64,000 nucleotides of DNA, from positions 372,001 to 436,000 of the forward strand of contig NZ_JAGFNP010000003.1 in NCBI RefSeq assembly GCF_017592475.1, in the 5' to 3' direction. Position numbers and translations under genes: made by a program. The notes under the pieces are model-generated. The model saw nothing but the letters and a program-made list of their open reading frames with translations, did no database searches and had not been told where the DNA came from. Positions 35,964 through 45,050 of this stretch are shown piece by piece (position 1 is the stretch's first letter; every line of letters begins with the position of its first letter). The DNA comes from Glycomyces niveus (GTDB lineage Bacteria; Actinomycetota; Actinomycetes; Mycobacteriales; Micromonosporaceae).

Positions 35964-36033
35964 CCAGGCTCCGTCTAACGCATCGGCGATGACCGCACGG
36001 CCATCGCATCGCCCTGCGGCGCTCCGCTACTCG

Positions 36034-36061
36034 GCGCCGGACCCCGGCCGGGGTCCGGCGC
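36034..36061 (-). terminator. 28-base perfect palindrome after ABC exporter
   Basis: Arms 36034-36047 and 36048-36061 are exact complements. It lies 16 bases beyond the ABC exporter stop in its direction and probably terminates it. Confidence 0.6.
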
Positions 36062-36076
36062 TCGTCAGCGCTTTTC

Positions 36077-37867
36077 CTAAACGGCCGTGAGCAGCTGCGA
36101 AGCGGCCAGGTCGCGGTACAGCTCGTCCTTCTCCACCAGCTCCGCGTGCGTGCCGACGGCCCGCACGAGCCCGGCGTCGAAGACCACGATCTGGTCGGCG
36201 CTGGTCACCGTCGAGAGCCGGTGGGCCACAACGAGAACGTTGGTGCGCTCCGCCGCGTCGAGCATCACCTGCTTGAGTGCGGCCTCGTTCGCGGCGTCGA
36301 GCTGCGAGGTGGCCTCGTCGAGCAGCAGCAGGCGCGGCTTGCGCAGCAGTGCCCGCGCGATCGCGACGCGCTGGCGCTCGCCGCCCGAGAGGGTGGTGCC
36401 CCGGTAGCCGATGCGCGAGTCGAGCCCGTCCGGCAGCTTGGCGACCAGTTCGGTGAGCCGCGCGACCTCCACGACCTCGTCCAGGTCCGCATCGCTCGCA
36501 TCGGGCGAGGCCATCACGAGGTTCTCGCGGAGCGTGCCGTCCAGGACGGGCGCGTCCTGCTCGACGTAGCCGATCAGGCCGCGCAGTTCCTCGAGCGGCC
36601 AGTCCGCGACGTCGACGCCGTCGACCTTCACCGAGCCGGTGGTGGCCGGGTAGAACCGCTCGATCAGCGAGAACACCGTCGTCTTGCCGGCGCCCGAAGG
36701 GCCGACGAGCGCGGTCAGCCCGCGTCCGCTCGACGTGAACGAGACGCCGTGGTGGACGTACGGCAGGTCGTCGGCGTACCGGAAGGTGACGTCCTCGAAT
36801 ACCACCTGCGCGGGACCGGAGCTCACCGGGATGCGCACGGCCTCGGGCAGGTTGCCCTCGGAGGAGGAGTCCTCGGCGTCGAGATTCGCGACCTCCTCGA
36901 CGCGGTGGATCGCGGCCAGGCCGGTCTGCAGCTGCGAGAGCGACGCGACGAGGCCGTTGATCGGCCCCATCAGGTAGAACAGCAGCAGCAGGAAGCCGAT
37001 GAGGGTGCCGACCTCCATGGCCCCGGAGGCGACGCGCGCGCCGCCGACGCCCAGGACCATGAGGAACGCGATGTTCACCGGCAGGAACGCGACCACGCCC
37101 GCGAGCGCCTCCCAGAAGGACGCCTTCACGCCCGTGTCGCGGGCGACGGTGGCGGCGCCGTTGAGCCGCTCGATCTCGCGGGACTCCGCGCTGGAGGCCT
37201 TGACGGTGCGGAACGCGCTGAAGATCCGCTCCAGCAGGGACCCCATGTCGCCCAGGGCCTTCTGCGAGGCGACGGTCGCGTTCTGGATGCGCGGCATGAT
37301 GAACAGCATCATGACGGTGACGAACACGACCATGGCCATGGTGGTGCCGAACAGGGCCAGGTCGAGCCAGGCCATGAGGGCGATGCCGCCGATGATCATG
37401 AAGGAGTCGGTGACGCCGCCGATCACGGTGGTGCTGGCGACGGTGCGCAGGAGGTTGGTGTCGGAGCTGAGCCGGGAGACGAGGTCGCCGGGTTTGAGGC
37501 GGTCGACTTCGGCGACTTCCAGGCGCACGAGCCGGTCGATGAGCTGCTTGCGCACGGTCAGGACGACGTCCTGCCCGGCGATCTGCATGAGGTACGGGCC
37601 GAGGGCGCCGAGCGCGCCGCCGACGAGGACGACCGCGCCGAGGTAGAGCAGCGGTCTGGTCAGCGATTCGTTCGCCGCGAGGGTGTCGATGACGTCCATG
37701 GCGATGAGCGGCTGGACGAGGCCGACGAGGCCTCCGGCGAAGGAGAGCGCGCCGCCGATGATGAGCAGGCGCAGGTGCTGGCGGGCGTAGGCCCACAATC
37801 GGGTGATCGGGGCCCGCGCGGGCGGCGCTTCGGCCGCGTCGGGGGCGGGTGTGGTGGTGTCGGTCAT
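36077..37867 (-). CDS. ABC exporter half-transporter (permease fused to ATPase)
   Basis: A 596-residue type IV (ABCB-like) exporter. The six-helix membrane domain occupies about 30-330. The nucleotide-binding domain has Walker A GPSGAGKTTV, the Q-loop in GYVEQDAPV, the signature LSGGERQRVAIARALL, Walker B LLLLDEATSQLD and the H-loop VVAHRLSTV. It acts as a dimer to export lipids, drugs or peptides; no partner half-transporter is adjacent, so a homodimer is likely. The start is ATG 37867. A 16-base perfect palindrome lies 88 bases upstream. Confidence 0.92.
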   Translation of the reverse strand: MTDTTTPAPDAAEAPPARAPITRLWAYARQHLRLLIIGGALSFAGGLVGLVQPLIAMDVIDTLAANESLTRPLLYLGAVVLVGGALGALGPYLMQIAGQDVVLTVRKQLIDRLVRLEVAEVDRLKPGDLVSRLSSDTNLLRTVASTTVIGGVTDSFMIIGGIALMAWLDLALFGTTMAMVVFVTVMMLFIMPRIQNATVASQKALGDMGSLLERIFSAFRTVKASSAESREIERLNGAATVARDTGVKASFWEALAGVVAFLPVNIAFLMVLGVGGARVASGAMEVGTLIGFLLLLFYLMGPINGLVASLSQLQTGLAAIHRVEEVANLDAEDSSSEGNLPEAVRIPVSSGPAQVVFEDVTFRYADDLPYVHHGVSFTSSGRGLTALVGPSGAGKTTVFSLIERFYPATTGSVKVDGVDVADWPLEELRGLIGYVEQDAPVLDGTLRENLVMASPDASDADLDEVVEVARLTELVAKLPDGLDSRIGYRGTTLSGGERQRVAIARALLRKPRLLLLDEATSQLDAANEAALKQVMLDAAERTNVLVVAHRLSTVTSADQIVVFDAGLVRAVGTHAELVEKDELYRDLAASQLLTAV

Positions 37868-37955
37868 TTCCTGTTTCCTCCGCTGGGTGCTGCGGTCTCC
37901 ATCGAAGTTACCTGCGGCCCCTGACACCGGCATCGGCCGAAGGTCACAAGCGTCC

Positions 37956-37971
37956 TACGACCATGGTCGTA
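37956..37971. promoter_or_regulatory. 16-base palindrome upstream of ABC exporter
   Basis: TACGACCATGGTCGTA is self-complementary throughout. It lies in the 165-base gap between the channel gene stop and the exporter start. It looks like a repressor operator (TetR-like size); no regulator gene is adjacent. Confidence 0.45.
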
Positions 37972-38024
37972 CGCCGGTCGGGTGACGGTGACCGTCCGCG
38001 ACGAGAGCCGCTCCCCGACCGGCG
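37972..38024 (-). terminator. Hairpin after the ion-channel gene
   Basis: CGCCGGTCGGG (37972-37982) pairs with CCCGACCGGCG (38014-38024), with a nested GACGG/CCGTC stem inside the loop. It follows the channel gene stop by 8 bases in its direction. No U-run. Confidence 0.5.
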
Positions 38025-38032
38025 CGACCGGT

Positions 38033-39901
38033 TCAGTCCTCGGCGAGGACGATGACTTTGTCGCCCGGCTGCAGCATGAACTGCACGCCCTTGTCCGGGT
38101 TGAGGTGCACGCCGTAGTCGGGGGCCTGCTTGGCGAGGGCGGCCACGCGGTAGCCGATGGCGGTCTCGCCGCGGCGGCGCGCGGACTCGGCGACGGTGTA
38201 GAAGTTGACCGGCACTCCCGGGCGCACGTAGTGCTCGGCGGGCTTGAGGTAGATCTCGGAGCCGTCCGGGCTGAACAGCTGCCCGAAGACCTGCGAGAGG
38301 TGCGGGTTCTCGGCCGTCTGGGTGAGCAGGAGGCTGATGAGCTTGTCGCTGACGATGAAGTCGTCGGCCTGCGTGACCTGGGCGAGCGTCCGGTTGCGGT
38401 CGTCGGCCATCTCCGAGACGACCTTGAAGCGGCTGTTGCTGCGCTGGGCCATGTCGCGCAGGTGCAGCAGGGTCACGAGGGTCTTGGAGTCGGCGAGCTG
38501 CGGGGCCACGTCGTCCGAGCACAGGGCGATGATGTGGTTGTACGAGCCGGGGTTGAGCGATTCGAGGAGGACCCGGTCGGTGGTGTCGTCCTCCTTGAAG
38601 TTGAGGCCCTGGACGCGCATGGTGGGGCCGATCTTGCGGATCGCGTCGGGCGCGTCGGGGTGGTCGGAGACGACGTCGGTGACCGAACCGGGCGCCACAT
38701 ACTGGTCGAGCTGTTCGAGGATCATGCGCGACATGGCGTTCCAGCCGAGGATGAGGGTGCGCTCGGGCCGGTTTCCGTGGTCGGCGCGGGCGACGATGGC
38801 GCTCTCGTCGATGACGGGCCGGGAGCCGTCGAGTTGAATCGCGGAGTCGTCGGCGGCGATGAGGATGAGCTTGTCGCCGGGCTGGAGCGAGGCCGAGGAC
38901 GGCGGGTTGATGATGCAGCGGCCCTCCTTGGTGAGCACGCCGATGAACGACGACGTGCGGTAGGAGTGCAGGGCCTGGCTGAGCGGGCGGCCGAAGAGGC
39001 CGGGCTCTTCGACCATGTAGATCTCGTCGCCGCCGAAGTCGAGCAGGTCGGTGTAGACGACGGAGAGGCCGGACTGGCGGCAGGTCTGCACCATCAGGCG
39101 GGCCATGAGGTCGTTGGCGTCGACGATGTGGGCCGCGCGGCCGCCGGCGAGGCGGGCCGCGGGGAGGTTCCGGCCTTCGACGACCGCGCCCACGACGTGG
39201 CACTTGATGCCGTTGCCGCCCTGGGTGACGGCGAGGAGCGAGCGCACGAGCTGCGCGTCGGGGTCGTCCTCGGCGGAGGTCAGGATGATGACGCTCTTGG
39301 CCTGCGAGGCGTTGACGAGGGCGATGCTGTCGGGGTCGGCGGGGTCGCCGGTGCGGCAGACGACGTGTGTGGACTTGAGGTTCGGGATCTTCGTGCGGAT
39401 CTCGTCCTCCATCTCCACTTTGTCGCGGTCGGCGAGGATGGCGATGACGGCGCGCTTCTCGCTTTCGTTGGCCTCCACCAATTCCGAGATGACGATGAAG
39501 ACCTGATCGGACCATCCGAGAATGACGGTGTGATCCTTCTCAACGACGAGCGAGCGGCCTTTCCGGAGGTCCTCGAGTTTCGCGTCGAGACCGGTGGTCA
39601 GCACACCGACGAGTGACGACAGGATCACCAGGCCGCCGATGGTGGTGACGAACATGACGACCATCGCGGGGCCGCCGTCCTCGTCGCCGGTAATGGTCCC
39701 GGCGTCAAGGATGTGGATGAACGACTTCCACAATGTACCGCCGAAGCCGTCGGCCCCTCCTGCGATCGCGAGGAATAGCGCGCCTATCGCGGTGAGCGCC
39801 AAGGTGATTACGGTCAGCCAACCAATGAGCGCTTTCGTGCCCTTCGACATGGTGTTGTCGAACCAATAGCGTGCCCGCTGCTTGAACGTCGGCTCGGACA
39901 T
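38033..39901 (-). CDS. CASTOR/POLLUX-like ion channel with RCK domains
   Basis: A 622-residue membrane protein. Two transmembrane helices near the N-terminus (ALIGWLTVITLALTAIGALF and MFVTTIGGLVILSSLVGVL) flank a pore-like segment (FIHILDAGTI). A long cytosolic part follows with two Rossmann/RCK units, the first starting TVILGWSDQVFIVI and the second TLILGWNAMSRMIL, plus TrkA-C-like regions. The layout is that of CASTOR/POLLUX and bacterial relatives; ion choice cannot be read. The start is ATG 39901. A 20-base palindrome lies about 105 bases upstream. Confidence 0.85.
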   Translation of the reverse strand: MSEPTFKQRARYWFDNTMSKGTKALIGWLTVITLALTAIGALFLAIAGGADGFGGTLWKSFIHILDAGTITGDEDGGPAMVVMFVTTIGGLVILSSLVGVLTTGLDAKLEDLRKGRSLVVEKDHTVILGWSDQVFIVISELVEANESEKRAVIAILADRDKVEMEDEIRTKIPNLKSTHVVCRTGDPADPDSIALVNASQAKSVIILTSAEDDPDAQLVRSLLAVTQGGNGIKCHVVGAVVEGRNLPAARLAGGRAAHIVDANDLMARLMVQTCRQSGLSVVYTDLLDFGGDEIYMVEEPGLFGRPLSQALHSYRTSSFIGVLTKEGRCIINPPSSASLQPGDKLILIAADDSAIQLDGSRPVIDESAIVARADHGNRPERTLILGWNAMSRMILEQLDQYVAPGSVTDVVSDHPDAPDAIRKIGPTMRVQGLNFKEDDTTDRVLLESLNPGSYNHIIALCSDDVAPQLADSKTLVTLLHLRDMAQRSNSRFKVVSEMADDRNRTLAQVTQADDFIVSDKLISLLLTQTAENPHLSQVFGQLFSPDGSEIYLKPAEHYVRPGVPVNFYTVAESARRRGETAIGYRVAALAKQAPDYGVHLNPDKGVQFMLQPGDKVIVLAED

Positions 39902-40231
39902 GGGGCGTCCTTTCTGGGAACGGCTTTCGACCGGCCGACTCGGGGCGGAGGCGAGTGGGGCCGGGAGTATTTCCGGGGCGTCAGCCACTATTACTGCATT
40001 GCATCCACTGCGACCGGTCGCAGTGATGTCGCTACACGGGGTCGCCCGGTCCAGAGGAGGCGCCAGGGGGTGGACGCGGCGAGAGTCGGGCGACGACGCC
40101 TTCCCACCCTAGTTCGAACCGTAAGGCAGGGAACGGGAGGGTTGCGGACGGCCGCTCAGATCGGTTCGCACGCAATGCGCGGGCAACGCCCCCAGCCGCC
40201 AATCCCGAAGCGGCCGTTGGGGTCTCGTCCA
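39902..40231. other. Intergenic region between channel and methyltransferase genes
   Basis: A 330-base gap with no convincing reading frame. It holds the AT-richer upstream region of the channel gene and one exact 20-base palindrome (40006-40025). Nothing is recognised in 40026-40231. Confidence 0.5.
40006..40025. promoter_or_regulatory. 20-base perfect palindrome upstream of channel gene
   Basis: CACTGCGACCGGTCGCAGTG, without a loop and without a following U-run, so an operator is more likely than a terminator. In channel direction it is followed by an AT-richer patch with possible -35/-10 elements (TGCAAT and TAATAG). Confidence 0.45.
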
Positions 40232-41455
40232 CTACTCGAAGCCGTTCCCTTCGAAGGCCACTTCGATCGCGAGGCGGGTGTGCCGCTTCGGGACGGTGAA
40301 GCGCGGCTCGACCTCCGGGCCGGTGCCCTTGCGGTAGGCGGTGATCTGGAGGCTCACGCCGTCGCGGCATTCGCGGTCCCACACGCGCACCTCCTCGGCG
40401 ACGCGCGCGGCGAGCGCCGGGCCGTGCGGCCCGTGGCCGCGCACCCCGATCTCGATGCCGCCGCCGGTCCTGCGGCACACCAGGTACGCGAAGTCCTCGC
40501 CCTCCACCACGGCCGGGTTGGCCCAGCGCAGCAGCAGCCGCTGCAGGCCGTGGTCGCCGAAGGGCGCGCTCATGCGCCCGTATCCGGCGAACGCGCAGGC
40601 CAGCCACAGCGAGAGCTGCGTGGCATCGTCGTTCACCTTGAGCTGCACCGGGGTCCATACGGTCGTGCCCCGCCCGTCGAGCACGCCGCGCACGCCGTCG
40701 GCCTCGACTTCGTGCTCCACATGGAAGGTCATGATGCGGCCCTCGGAGAGTTCGACGGCCTGGCCCTCCTGGCTGCCGAGGCCGCGCATGGGCATGAAGC
40801 CGCAGCTCACGATCGAGCGGCTGCGCATCGCGCCGTCCGAGTAGTCGAACGCGACCGAATGCTCGCACCCGCGGATACTCAGGGGCGCAACGAGTCTGCC
40901 GCCCTCTGCGAGCTGGTCCCACCAGGCCGGGGGCAGGTCCCAGGTGCCCACGGTGGCGATGATGCGGTCGTACGGCGCGTCGTCGACGAACCCGAGTTCG
41001 CCGTCGCCCTGCACCACCCGCACGCGCCCGGAGCCGACCTCTTCGAGCGCCCTGCGCGCCCGCCCGGCCGTCTCAGCATCGATGTCCACAGTGGTCACTG
41101 CGCCTTCGGGGCCGACGAGCGCGTCGAGCAGGGCGGCGTTGTAGCCGGTACCGGCCCCGATTTCGAGCACGCGGTGGCCGGGCCGCACGTCGAGCTGCTC
41201 CAGCATCTCGGCCACGATCGCGGGCTGCGAGGCGGAGCTGACGGGCTCGCCGTCGCTGTTCCGCTTGGTGACGTAGACGTCGTCGGCGTAGGCGATGCGC
41301 AGCGGCGCCTCGGACACGAACCGGTGGCGCGGCACGGCCAGCATCGCCGTCTCCACCGCCCCGCTCCGGATCACCCCGCGCGACCGCAGGCTCCCCACGA
41401 GGCGGGTGCGCAGCTGGTGCGCCTCGTTACCGGAAGTATCGGTGTGATCACCCAC
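40232..41455 (-). CDS. PCMT-like methyltransferase of the FxLD-system type
   Basis: A 407-residue SAM-dependent methyltransferase. Motif I is VLEIGAGTGYNAALL after a PCMT-like opening (LRSRGVIRSGAVETAMLAVPRHRFV). The second half, with RSRSIVSCGFMPMRGLGSQ, is the extended C-terminus of methyltransferases associated with FxLD RiPP precursors. The protein should methylate Asp or isoAsp side chains. I found no FxLD precursor or dehydratase nearby. GTG 41455 has GGAAG just upstream. Confidence 0.78.
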   Translation of the reverse strand: MGDHTDTSGNEAHQLRTRLVGSLRSRGVIRSGAVETAMLAVPRHRFVSEAPLRIAYADDVYVTKRNSDGEPVSSASQPAIVAEMLEQLDVRPGHRVLEIGAGTGYNAALLDALVGPEGAVTTVDIDAETAGRARRALEEVGSGRVRVVQGDGELGFVDDAPYDRIIATVGTWDLPPAWWDQLAEGGRLVAPLSIRGCEHSVAFDYSDGAMRSRSIVSCGFMPMRGLGSQEGQAVELSEGRIMTFHVEHEVEADGVRGVLDGRGTTVWTPVQLKVNDDATQLSLWLACAFAGYGRMSAPFGDHGLQRLLLRWANPAVVEGEDFAYLVCRRTGGGIEIGVRGHGPHGPALAARVAEEVRVWDRECRDGVSLQITAYRKGTGPEVEPRFTVPKRHTRLAIEVAFEGNGFE

Positions 41456-41525
41456 ATCTTCCAGCGTACGTCCGATGTGCCACGTCCGCCTCCCCCAGTT
41501 CCAGCGATTGGAACGCTTCCACCGC

Positions 41526-42383
41526 TCACTCCCGCTCGGCGCAGCGGGCGTCTAGCATCGCCCACAGCGCCTCGCGCCGGTCCTCCTGCACGTCGATCGG
41601 GGTGGCGACCGGTTCGCCGCCGTCGATCACGATCCACGCGGTGAACCCGAACGGGTGCTTCGCGTCGCCCACCACGTGCCCGTCGCAGCGGTGCGCGTCG
41701 AACATCAGCGGCACGGAGACGCCGCCGCCCTCGAGGGGCTCCGACGCTTCCGCGCGGATCTCGAACAGAACGCTTCCGCGCACCTCGGACACGTCCAGCG
41801 CCGCCTCTCCCAGCGGCGTCACCTTCAGCCTCCCTTCGAGGGTGCCATCCGCGGCCGCGGCCAGCTCCCCCAGCTCGATGCGGGCGCTCGCGGCCACCGC
41901 CTTCGCCGCGCACGCCTCCCGGATCAATCGGTCAAGTGTGCCGTTCGGGTGCGACAATTCCAGGGTCACGGTGTGAACCGCCTGGTCCTGGGTCTCGACT
42001 TCGAGGATCACCGAGGCGGGGTCGGCTATCGAGGCGGTGCCGTCGGGGCAGCGGGCGTCGCCGTACTGGACGAAGAGGTCTCGGGCGGCGGCGTAGGGCG
42101 GGACCTCGGTGTCGAATTCCTGGACGCCCAAGGGCGCGAAAGAATCCGTGACGACCTCGGCGCTGAGGACGCGCACGGACGCGTCGCCGCCGTTGGTCAC
42201 CGCGACCGCGAACTGGCCGGGCTTCATGAACATGCGGCGGATCTCGGCCGTCGCGGAGAGCACGGGCGGGTCGGAGACGGCGGCGGGCTCGGCGCCGCGC
42301 GGGCTCGCGAGGGTCCCGGCCAGCGCGGCCGAGGCGGCGGCCAGCGCGAAGACGCCCACGATGGCGATCCGAACCCAGCGCAT
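41526..42383 (-). CDS. Secreted or membrane-anchored protein of unknown function
   Basis: A 285-residue protein with an N-terminal hydrophobic segment (IAIVGVFALAAASAALAG) that is a signal peptide or anchor. The rest is predicted extracytoplasmic, beta-rich, with Cys at RCPDG, EACAAK, HRCDG and near the C-terminus (DARCAERE), possibly two disulfides. No family recognised. It is 70 bases upstream of the methyltransferase in the same direction. Confidence 0.65.
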   Translation of the reverse strand: MRWVRIAIVGVFALAAASAALAGTLASPRGAEPAAVSDPPVLSATAEIRRMFMKPGQFAVAVTNGGDASVRVLSAEVVTDSFAPLGVQEFDTEVPPYAAARDLFVQYGDARCPDGTASIADPASVILEVETQDQAVHTVTLELSHPNGTLDRLIREACAAKAVAASARIELGELAAAADGTLEGRLKVTPLGEAALDVSEVRGSVLFEIRAEASEPLEGGGVSVPLMFDAHRCDGHVVGDAKHPFGFTAWIVIDGGEPVATPIDVQEDRREALWAMLDARCAERE

Positions 42384-42492
42384 GAGGCCTCCCGGCGAGC
42401 CGATCCAAAGGCCCGCAGGGGGTACGCGAGCCCGACCGATCTCAGTCTGGCACTGGGGAACGACCGTGTGAAGAGGTCTCGCCCAGCGCCCT

Positions 42493-42648
42493 GAGGTCGG
42501 GTGTGTCGAGTCGCAGCGCCCCCGATCATCAAGGGTGCCTCGCGGGTGCGACGTTGTTCGCGGGCGGCAAACGCCGCTGGCACCCCCGAGGTCGGGTGTG
42601 TCGGAACGCGACGCCCCGGTCTTCAGGGTGCCTCAGGGGTACGACACT
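42493..42648. repeat. Two direct repeats about 95 bases apart
   Basis: GAGGTCGGGTGTGTCG occurs at 42493-42508 and again at 42588-42603, each followed some 24-29 bases later by AGGGTGCCTC (42532-42541, 42625-42634) and then a GGGT-CGAC ending. The intervening bases are partly conserved. It occupies most of the 294-base gap between the unknown secreted protein and the hydrolase gene. Confidence 0.65.
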
Positions 42649-42677
42649 GCGCGGCCCGCAGGGCCGGCCGGCTGCCG

Positions 42678-43271
42678 TCAGGCGTTGGGGACCAGGCGTT
42701 CCGACTCGTCGAGGCACCAGGCGAGGGCCGAGGGCCAGCGTCCGTAGCCGTCGTCGGGGGTGATGTGTCCGCCGCCGGGGATCACGTCCACCTCGCAGCC
42801 GAGGGGCCGGCCGTAGTGCTCGGCGGCGCCTTCGGTGCAGTACGGGTCGGCGTCGGAGCAGGCCAGCCGCACCGACTTCGATGCGAGCCGGAGCGCGGCC
42901 AGGTCGAGGCCGACGGTGGTGAAGCCGGCGATCACGTCCCAGTCGTAGGCCGCGGGGCCGGGCGGGCTCACGAGCAGGACCCGGTCGGCCGCAAGTGGAT
43001 TGGCCGAGGCGGCGTCGGCGGCCGCGAGGTGCATCCAAGCGGCGCAGGCGAGGCTGTGGGCGATGACGACCTTCTCGCCGCGCATGAGCGCCAGCTCGGA
43101 GCGGATCGCGTCGGTCCAGTCCGCGAGGCTCGGCCGGTCGGTGTCGGGGAGTTGCGGGTAGAAGACCTGCTCGCCGCGCTCGCGCAGGTCCATGGCGAGC
43201 TCGCGCTCCCAGTGGCCTTCGGGGCGGCGGTTCTCCACGCCGTGGAGGATGAGAAAGCTGCGGTCCCACAT
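42678..43271 (-). CDS. RBBP9/YdeN-family serine hydrolase
   Basis: A 197-residue alpha/beta hydrolase. The opening FLILHGVENRRPEGHW and YPQLPDTDRPSLADW are typical of the family. The nucleophile is in AHSLACAAW, Asp lies in CSDADPYC, and His in PGGGHITPDDGYG. Family members hydrolyse small esters in vitro; physiological roles are mostly unknown. Confidence 0.87.
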   Translation of the reverse strand: MWDRSFLILHGVENRRPEGHWERELAMDLRERGEQVFYPQLPDTDRPSLADWTDAIRSELALMRGEKVVIAHSLACAAWMHLAAADAASANPLAADRVLLVSPPGPAAYDWDVIAGFTTVGLDLAALRLASKSVRLACSDADPYCTEGAAEHYGRPLGCEVDVIPGGGHITPDDGYGRWPSALAWCLDESERLVPNA

Positions 43272-43325
43272 GCACTGGACGTTAGCGGCAACCGGTAACG
43301 GCCGCGTAAACCTTCTCAGATCCCG

Positions 43326-43353
43326 GCCCGCCGGCCAGACGGGGCCGGCGGGC
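43326..43353 (-). terminator. Terminator after methyltransferase gene
   Basis: Perfect 10-bp stem GCCCGCCGGC / GCCGGCGGGC with an 8-base loop, 9 bases beyond the stop codon. Confidence 0.65.
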
Positions 43354-43361
43354 GACAGGGC

Positions 43362-44168
43362 TCAGACGTTCGCGACGGTCAGCAGGTGGTTGCTCGCCCC
43401 GAGCAGCGAGGACTCGGCTTCGATCACCCGCAGGCCGTCCATGAGGTGCTTGCCAGCCTCGGGCTCGTCGATGAGCCGCTCGAGTTCGGGGAGGTACCCG
43501 GGGAAGCCCTGCACGGCGTACTGCGCCGCGCCGGGGAGGCCGGCGTCGGCGAACTCGGAGGCGACCTCGCCGGGGTGCGAGAGGTACGCGGTGGTGAACA
43601 TGTCCTGCTCGTAGAAGCGCAGGTCGCCTTCGCGGAGGATGCGGAGGCTGTCCTCGGCGCTGATCTTGCGGTCGATGTCGTTGGACTGGAACAGAAGCCA
43701 GTCGCACCAGCCGGAGCTGCGGTTGATGGTCGCGGCCGCGACGACGCCGCCGGGGCGGGTGCAGCGGGCGGCTTCGGCGATGGCCTGGACGCGGTGCTCG
43801 CGGTCGGTGAGGTGATAGAGCGGGCCCATGAGCAGCACGGCGTCGAAACTCGCGTCGTCCCAGGGCAGTTCGCGGGCGTCGCCGACGACGGCGGTGACGC
43901 CGGGCAGTTCCGCGGCCACCGCGACCTGGCTCGCGACGGGGTCGATGAGGGTGACGCGGTGCCCGTCCCGGGCGAGCCATTCGGCGTGGATGCCGGTCGC
44001 GCCGCCCACGTCGAGCACGTCGAGCGCCTCGCCGGGGAGCTTGCGACGCAGCAGGTCCTGCATGCGGGCGAACTCCAGGCGTCCGCGCGCGCTGCGCGTC
44101 AGGCGCTCGCGCTCGCCGCCGCGTTCGTAGTACGCCTCGATCTCGGTCTCAAGTTCCCAAGTGCTCAT
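43362..44168 (-). CDS. Class I SAM-dependent methyltransferase
   Basis: A 268-residue enzyme of the methyltransferase-11 type. Motif I is VLDVGGATGIHAEWLA, the acidic loop TLIDPVASQ, motif II near FDAVLLMGPLYHL and motif III around CTRPGGVVAAAT. The C-terminal region (YEQDMFTTAYLSHP) is a substrate cap. Substrate unknown. The start is ATG 44168, the second ATG, with a short standard N-terminus. Confidence 0.85.
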   Translation of the reverse strand: MSTWELETEIEAYYERGGERERLTRSARGRLEFARMQDLLRRKLPGEALDVLDVGGATGIHAEWLARDGHRVTLIDPVASQVAVAAELPGVTAVVGDARELPWDDASFDAVLLMGPLYHLTDREHRVQAIAEAARCTRPGGVVAAATINRSSGWCDWLLFQSNDIDRKISAEDSLRILREGDLRFYEQDMFTTAYLSHPGEVASEFADAGLPGAAQYAVQGFPGYLPELERLIDEPEAGKHLMDGLRVIEAESSLLGASNHLLTVANV

Positions 44169-44339
44169 GGCGATCATTCTGCATGAGCTGCAGAGAAATC
44201 GCTATCTGGTTCCGGGCGCGGAAACGGCGGCCGGTCTGCCGTCCCGTCGCGCTCCCGCAAGCCCGAAGGGTCGGTCGGCTGGCCGCCGCGCTGTTATCTC
44301 ACCTCATGCCCGACCGCCGCCGCCGCGCGGGGCCGCGGT

Positions 44340-44960
44340 TCAGTTGGCGGCCACCCGCAGTCCGAGCGCGACCATGACCGCCCCGGTGACGCCGTTGAGC
44401 CAGGCGCGCACGCGGGGGCGTTCGAGCACGGCGCGGAACAGTCCGATCAGGTTGGCGAGTCCGATGTAGAACAGCCCGCAGACGGCCATTCCGACCGCCG
44501 CGAGCTCGCCGATGAGCACGGCCTGCGATCCGCCGCCGCCGAGGAACTGCGGCATCAGCGCCGTGAACAGCACGACCGCCTTCGGGTTGAGCAGGTTGCA
44601 CATCAGGCCGGAGCGGAACGCGGCCCAGTGGCTCATCGGCCGGTCGAGTTCGATCTCGGCGACCGGCCGCCGCCGCTCTCTGATCGCCGCCCGGATCGAT
44701 TTCAGGCCCAGGTAGACCAGGTAGACCGCGCCCGCGAGCTTGACGGCCGTGAAGGCCAGCGCCGAGGCGGCGAGGAGCGCGGCGAGCCCGATCGAGGTGG
44801 CGACGACCCACACGACGATGCCGAGACCGATCCCGACGGCGGTCCACATCCCGCTCACGCGCCCGGAGAGCACGGTGTTGCGCACGACCATCGCGAAGTC
44901 GGGTCCCGGGACGATGGCGGCGAGCAGGATCGCCAGGCCGAAGAGCAGCAGCGTGGTCAT
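44340..44960 (-). CDS. LysE/RhtB-family exporter
   Basis: A 206-residue inner-membrane amino-acid exporter with about six helices. The signature IVPGPDFAMVVRNTVLSGR is at the N-terminus, followed by GAVYLVYLGLKSIRA and CNLLNPKAVVLFTALMPQF. The family exports amino acids such as homoserine, threonine or leucine. I chose ATG 44960 because the upstream extension is polar and untypical. Confidence 0.9.
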   Translation of the reverse strand: MTTLLLFGLAILLAAIVPGPDFAMVVRNTVLSGRVSGMWTAVGIGLGIVVWVVATSIGLAALLAASALAFTAVKLAGAVYLVYLGLKSIRAAIRERRRPVAEIELDRPMSHWAAFRSGLMCNLLNPKAVVLFTALMPQFLGGGGSQAVLIGELAAVGMAVCGLFYIGLANLIGLFRAVLERPRVRAWLNGVTGAVMVALGLRVAAN

Positions 44961-45050
44961 GGACTCCCCCTTGTGCAGTGCGTCGACCACCATGCTCCGC
45001 GTTTCGGGCGGTGGCCGCATCAGCACGGTGACGGGGTTCGGTGACCGGGT

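Noticed and set aside
40103..40115. Third copy of the dispersed repeat (GGGTGGGAAGG on the minus strand)
   Set aside because: Only 11 bases match and neither flank is similar.
42493..42648. CRISPR-like repeats
   Set aside because: Only two units with partly conserved spacers and no cas genes.
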